Positions 4,685 through 6,510 of a stretch of DNA of 6,510 nucleotides are shown piece by piece. Source of the DNA: an uncultured Erysipelotrichaceae bacterium (GTDB lineage Bacteria; Bacillota_I; Bacilli_A; RF39; UBA660); contig CACXEC010000075.1 of NCBI GenBank assembly GCA_902766545.1, forward strand, positions 1-6,510, given 5' to 3'. Position 1 is the stretch's first letter; each line of letters starts with the position of its first letter. The notes beneath the pieces are model-generated. The model worked only from the letters and a program-made list of their open reading frames with translations, did no database searches and was not told the DNA's origin. The translations under genes were made by a program, and so were the position numbers.

Positions 4685-5113
4685 ATGGATAATAAAATAT
4701 TTAGATTGTTGATAAAATTAACTAAAAAGGCAATGAAAAAAAAAGAAGCGCCTATTGCTGCAGTGATCGTACTAAATAAAAAAATAATCGCTAAAGCATA
4801 TAATAAAAGAAACTCTAGTAATATTACAATGGATCACGCAGAAATAAAGGCTATTCAAGCTGCAAATAAAAAAATAAAAAGTTGGAGATTAAACAAATGT
4901 ACGCTATATGTGACCCTAGAACCTTGTGAAATGTGTAAAAGTGTAATTAAGGAAAGTAGAATAGAAAAAGTAATTTACTTATTAAGTCGTGATATTCGAA
5001 AAAAGCAATATAATAAAACAGTATTTGAACCAGCAATTATCAATTCTGAAAATTATCAAATTTTAGAAAATTATAAAAAACAGTTAAGTGAATTTTGGGA
5101 AAATAAAAGATAG
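4685..5113 (+). CDS. tadA: tRNA-specific adenosine deaminase (TadA), divergent and short
   Basis: TadA deaminates the wobble adenosine of tRNA-Arg(ACG) to inosine. This protein is 142 aa; TadA is usually 150-170. It shows the CDA-fold zinc site: HAE with ligand His51 and proton-shuttle Glu53, and PCxxC with Cys81 and Cys84. The block SWRLNKCTLYVTLEPCEMC (66-84) is strongly TadA-like. Divergences are AAV where VGAV is usual (25-27), MDHAE instead of PTAHAE, KSVI instead of AGAI after the second Cys, and loss of the Gly-rich segment after the VIY strand (96-98). The C-terminal third is Lys/Asn-rich and poorly conserved. Start ATG 4685 is set by AAGGAG. In B. subtilis tadA, scr and dnaX are also neighbours, though in a different order, which supports the assignment. 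A cytidine/guanine deaminase relative is the alternative. Confidence 0.85.
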   Translation: MDNKIFRLLIKLTKKAMKKKEAPIAAVIVLNKKIIAKAYNKRNSSNITMDHAEIKAIQAANKKIKSWRLNKCTLYVTLEPCEMCKSVIKESRIEKVIYLLSRDIRKKQYNKTVFEPAIINSENYQILENYKKQLSEFWENKR

Positions 5114-5143
5114 TTAACATAATATTTAATTATCTTTTATTTT
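5102..5143 (+). terminator. Candidate tadA terminator overlapping the stop codon
   Basis: AATAAAAGATA (5102-5112) pairs perfectly with TATCTTTTATT (5131-5141). Five inner pairs including one G-U bring the stem to about 16 bp, with an 8-nt loop (5118-5125). The tail is TTATTTT. The stem is nearly all A-T, so terminator strength is doubtful. As at gyrA, the 5' arm runs through the last codons and stop. Confidence 0.4.
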
Positions 5144-5174
5144 AAGTTATATTTGTTTAAAAATATTTTTAATA

Positions 5175-5183
5175 TGATATAAT
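5175..5183 (+). promoter_or_regulatory. Candidate dnaX promoter (extended -10)
   Basis: TGATATAAT contains a perfect TATAAT (5178-5183) with the TG extension. No good -35 is present: TTGTTT at 5153-5158 is 19 bp away. The predicted start, about 5189-5190, falls on the Shine-Dalgarno sequence itself, giving a leader of only about 10 nt. It could be a chance match in AT-rich DNA. Confidence 0.4.
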
Positions 5184-5188
5184 TAATT

Positions 5189-5194
5189 AGGAGG
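5189..5194 (+). promoter_or_regulatory. dnaX ribosome binding site
   Basis: AGGAGG is a perfect Shine-Dalgarno core, 5 nt before ATG 5200. It fixes the dnaX start. Confidence 0.85.
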
Positions 5195-5199
5195 ATTTT

Positions 5200-6510
5200 A
5201 TGGCATACAAAGTATTATATCGTAAATATAGACCTCAAGATTTTAATAATTTATATGGTCAAGAAAATATAAAAAAAATATTAATAGATTCTATAATTAA
5301 TGATAAAATTTCACATGCATATTTATTTTCTGGGCCAAGAGGAACCGGAAAAACTAGTACTGCTAAATTATTTGCTAAAGCAATAAATTGTGAAAAATCC
5401 GAAAATGGAATCCCTTGCAATAATTGTGAGGCATGCCTTAATTACGAAAATTCACCGGATATTATTGAAATAGATGCAGCGTCAAACAATGGCGTGGATG
5501 AAATACGAGATTTAAGAGAAAATGCTAATGTCTTGCCAACATACAGTAAATATAAAATCTATATAATAGATGAAGTACACATGCTTTCCCAAAGCGCATG
5601 GAATGCTTTTTTAAAAATATTAGAAGAACCACCAAAACATATAATATTTATACTTGCTACAACAGAAATTCAAAAAATACCAATTACTATAATGTCCCGT
5701 TGTCAAAGATTTTCATTTCAAAAAATTTCAGATGAAATCATAAAAGAAAATATACTAAGAATATCAAAAATTGAAAAAATTAAAATTACTGAAGAAGCAG
5801 CAAATTTGATAGCTATTTTAGCTGATGGTGGAATGAGAGATGCCCTTAGTATACTTGATCAATTATCAAAGGAAAACACAGAAATAACTAAAAAAACTAT
5901 TGAAGAAACATTTGGAATATTGACTGAAAACGAAATAGAAGATATTTTTAATAATATAGAAACAGGAAACATTGAAAAAATAAATAGTATATTTAATGAA
6001 TATTTTAAAAAGGGGCTTGACATTAATTTATTAATATCAAAAATAATAAATTATTTATATAACATGGAAATAGCTATACTTCAGGGTAATTCCTATTTTT
6101 TAACAATAAGCGAAATTAAATCTTTATCAAATGACTTAATTAACTGTTATAATAAATCAGATGCATTAAATTTAATAAAAATAAATTTAGTAAGTTATAT
6201 TAAACATATTCATGATGATAATAAAAATGTTACTAAAAAAGAAAAAGTTTTAGAAACTAATATTGACGAAGAACAAGAAAAATCCTCAAAAGTCGTTAAT
6301 TATGATGAACTTAAAAAAATCAGATTAAATAATTCGTTTGTTGATGCTAATAAAGAAGAAAAAAATAAATTCAAAAAATTATGGCAAAGCTTTGAATTAA
6401 AAGAAAAAAGTCAAAAAAATTCAGTCATACTATCACTTATTGAAGATATTAATATTGAGGTTGTTTCTAAAACAAATATTCTTTTTTCGCACAAGTCTGC
6501 TTCAACTACA
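5200..6510 (+). CDS. dnaX: DNA polymerase III clamp-loader subunit tau/gamma, 3'-truncated by window edge
   Basis: DnaX is the ATPase core of the clamp loader that places the sliding clamp (DnaN) and links polymerases to helicase. 437 codons are visible with no stop (B. subtilis DnaX is about 563 aa). The N-terminus MAYKVLYRKYRPQDF is typical. Seen in order: Walker A GPRGTGKTS (45-53); zinc module Cys64, Cys73, Cys76, Cys79; IEIDAASNNGVDEIR (89-103); Walker B IIDEVH (122-127); sensor 1 LATTE (152-156); the SRC arginine-finger motif (166-168); and the sensor 2 region with GGMRDALS. After the collar domain a Lys/Glu/Asn-rich linker begins near residue 340. It leads into an RLNNSFVDA segment resembling the start of the C-terminal domain of Gram-positive DnaX. 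The frame stays intact into this tau-specific part. Whether a slippage site makes a shorter gamma form downstream cannot be judged. Confidence 0.96.
   Translation, partial: MAYKVLYRKYRPQDFNNLYGQENIKKILIDSIINDKISHAYLFSGPRGTGKTSTAKLFAKAINCEKSENGIPCNNCEACLNYENSPDIIEIDAASNNGVDEIRDLRENANVLPTYSKYKIYIIDEVHMLSQSAWNAFLKILEEPPKHIIFILATTEIQKIPITIMSRCQRFSFQKISDEIIKENILRISKIEKIKITEEAANLIAILADGGMRDALSILDQLSKENTEITKKTIEETFGILTENEIEDIFNNIETGNIEKINSIFNEYFKKGLDINLLISKIINYLYNMEIAILQGNSYFLTISEIKSLSNDLINCYNKSDALNLIKINLVSYIKHIHDDNKNVTKKEKVLETNIDEEQEKSSKVVNYDELKKIRLNNSFVDANKEEKNKFKKLWQSFELKEKSQKNSVILSLIEDINIEVVSKTNILFSHKSASTT

Noticed and set aside
5271..5278. A8 run in dnaX as the slippage site that makes gamma
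   Set aside because: It is near codon 25. A gamma-producing slip must lie after the AAA+ and collar domains, so this run cannot serve that purpose.
1..6510. Mycoplasma-type code with TGA as Trp
   Set aside because: No in-frame TGA occurs in the four genes, and tryptophans are encoded by TGG, for example in GyrA residues 81 and 127 and DnaX residue 134.

Overview
The window looks like part of the replication-origin-proximal region of an AT-rich, low-GC Gram-positive bacterium (Bacilli or a Mollicutes-like relative, possibly an uncultured gut lineage). Four things support this: the gyrB-gyrA order, protein sequences that align by eye with Bacillus GyrB, GyrA and DnaX, a dense cluster of Spo0J/ParB-type parS sites, and an exact match to the Noc-binding sequence known from Bacillus. 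TGG encodes Trp, no in-frame TGA interrupts any of the four genes, and the three visible stops are TAG, TAA and TAG. The standard bacterial code is therefore adequate, which argues against Mycoplasma/Spiroplasma-type code 4.

Layout, all on the + strand: (1) 1-1573, the 3' four-fifths of gyrB. (2) 1596-4142, a complete gyrA, 22 bp downstream and presumably in the same operon. (3) 4143-4596, a very AT-rich intergenic region holding five perfect 16-bp parS palindromes. A sixth copy lies inside the end of gyrA. An exact Noc-binding palindrome (NBS) sits 12 bp from one of the parS sites. (4) About 4597-4674, a short-form SRP RNA with an extended -10 promoter and its own T7 terminator. (5) 4685-5113, a small, divergent tadA whose Shine-Dalgarno sequence starts right after the SRP RNA T-tract. 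(6) 5200-6510, the first 437 codons of dnaX, cut by the window end.

The genes belong to chromosome maintenance and core expression. Gyrase sets supercoiling. The parS cluster is where ParB would load and recruit SMC for origin segregation, and Noc at the NBS would couple nucleoid position to division. SRP RNA targets membrane proteins, TadA makes inosine-34 in tRNA, and DnaX builds the clamp loader. The most interesting part is the 4109-4558 segment. It combines six identical parS cores, each intergenic core set in a different but often self-symmetrical flank, an NBS among them, a terminator and an SRP promoter. Gyrase also departs from usual sequence at cleavage-core positions in both subunits and in the GyrA-box.
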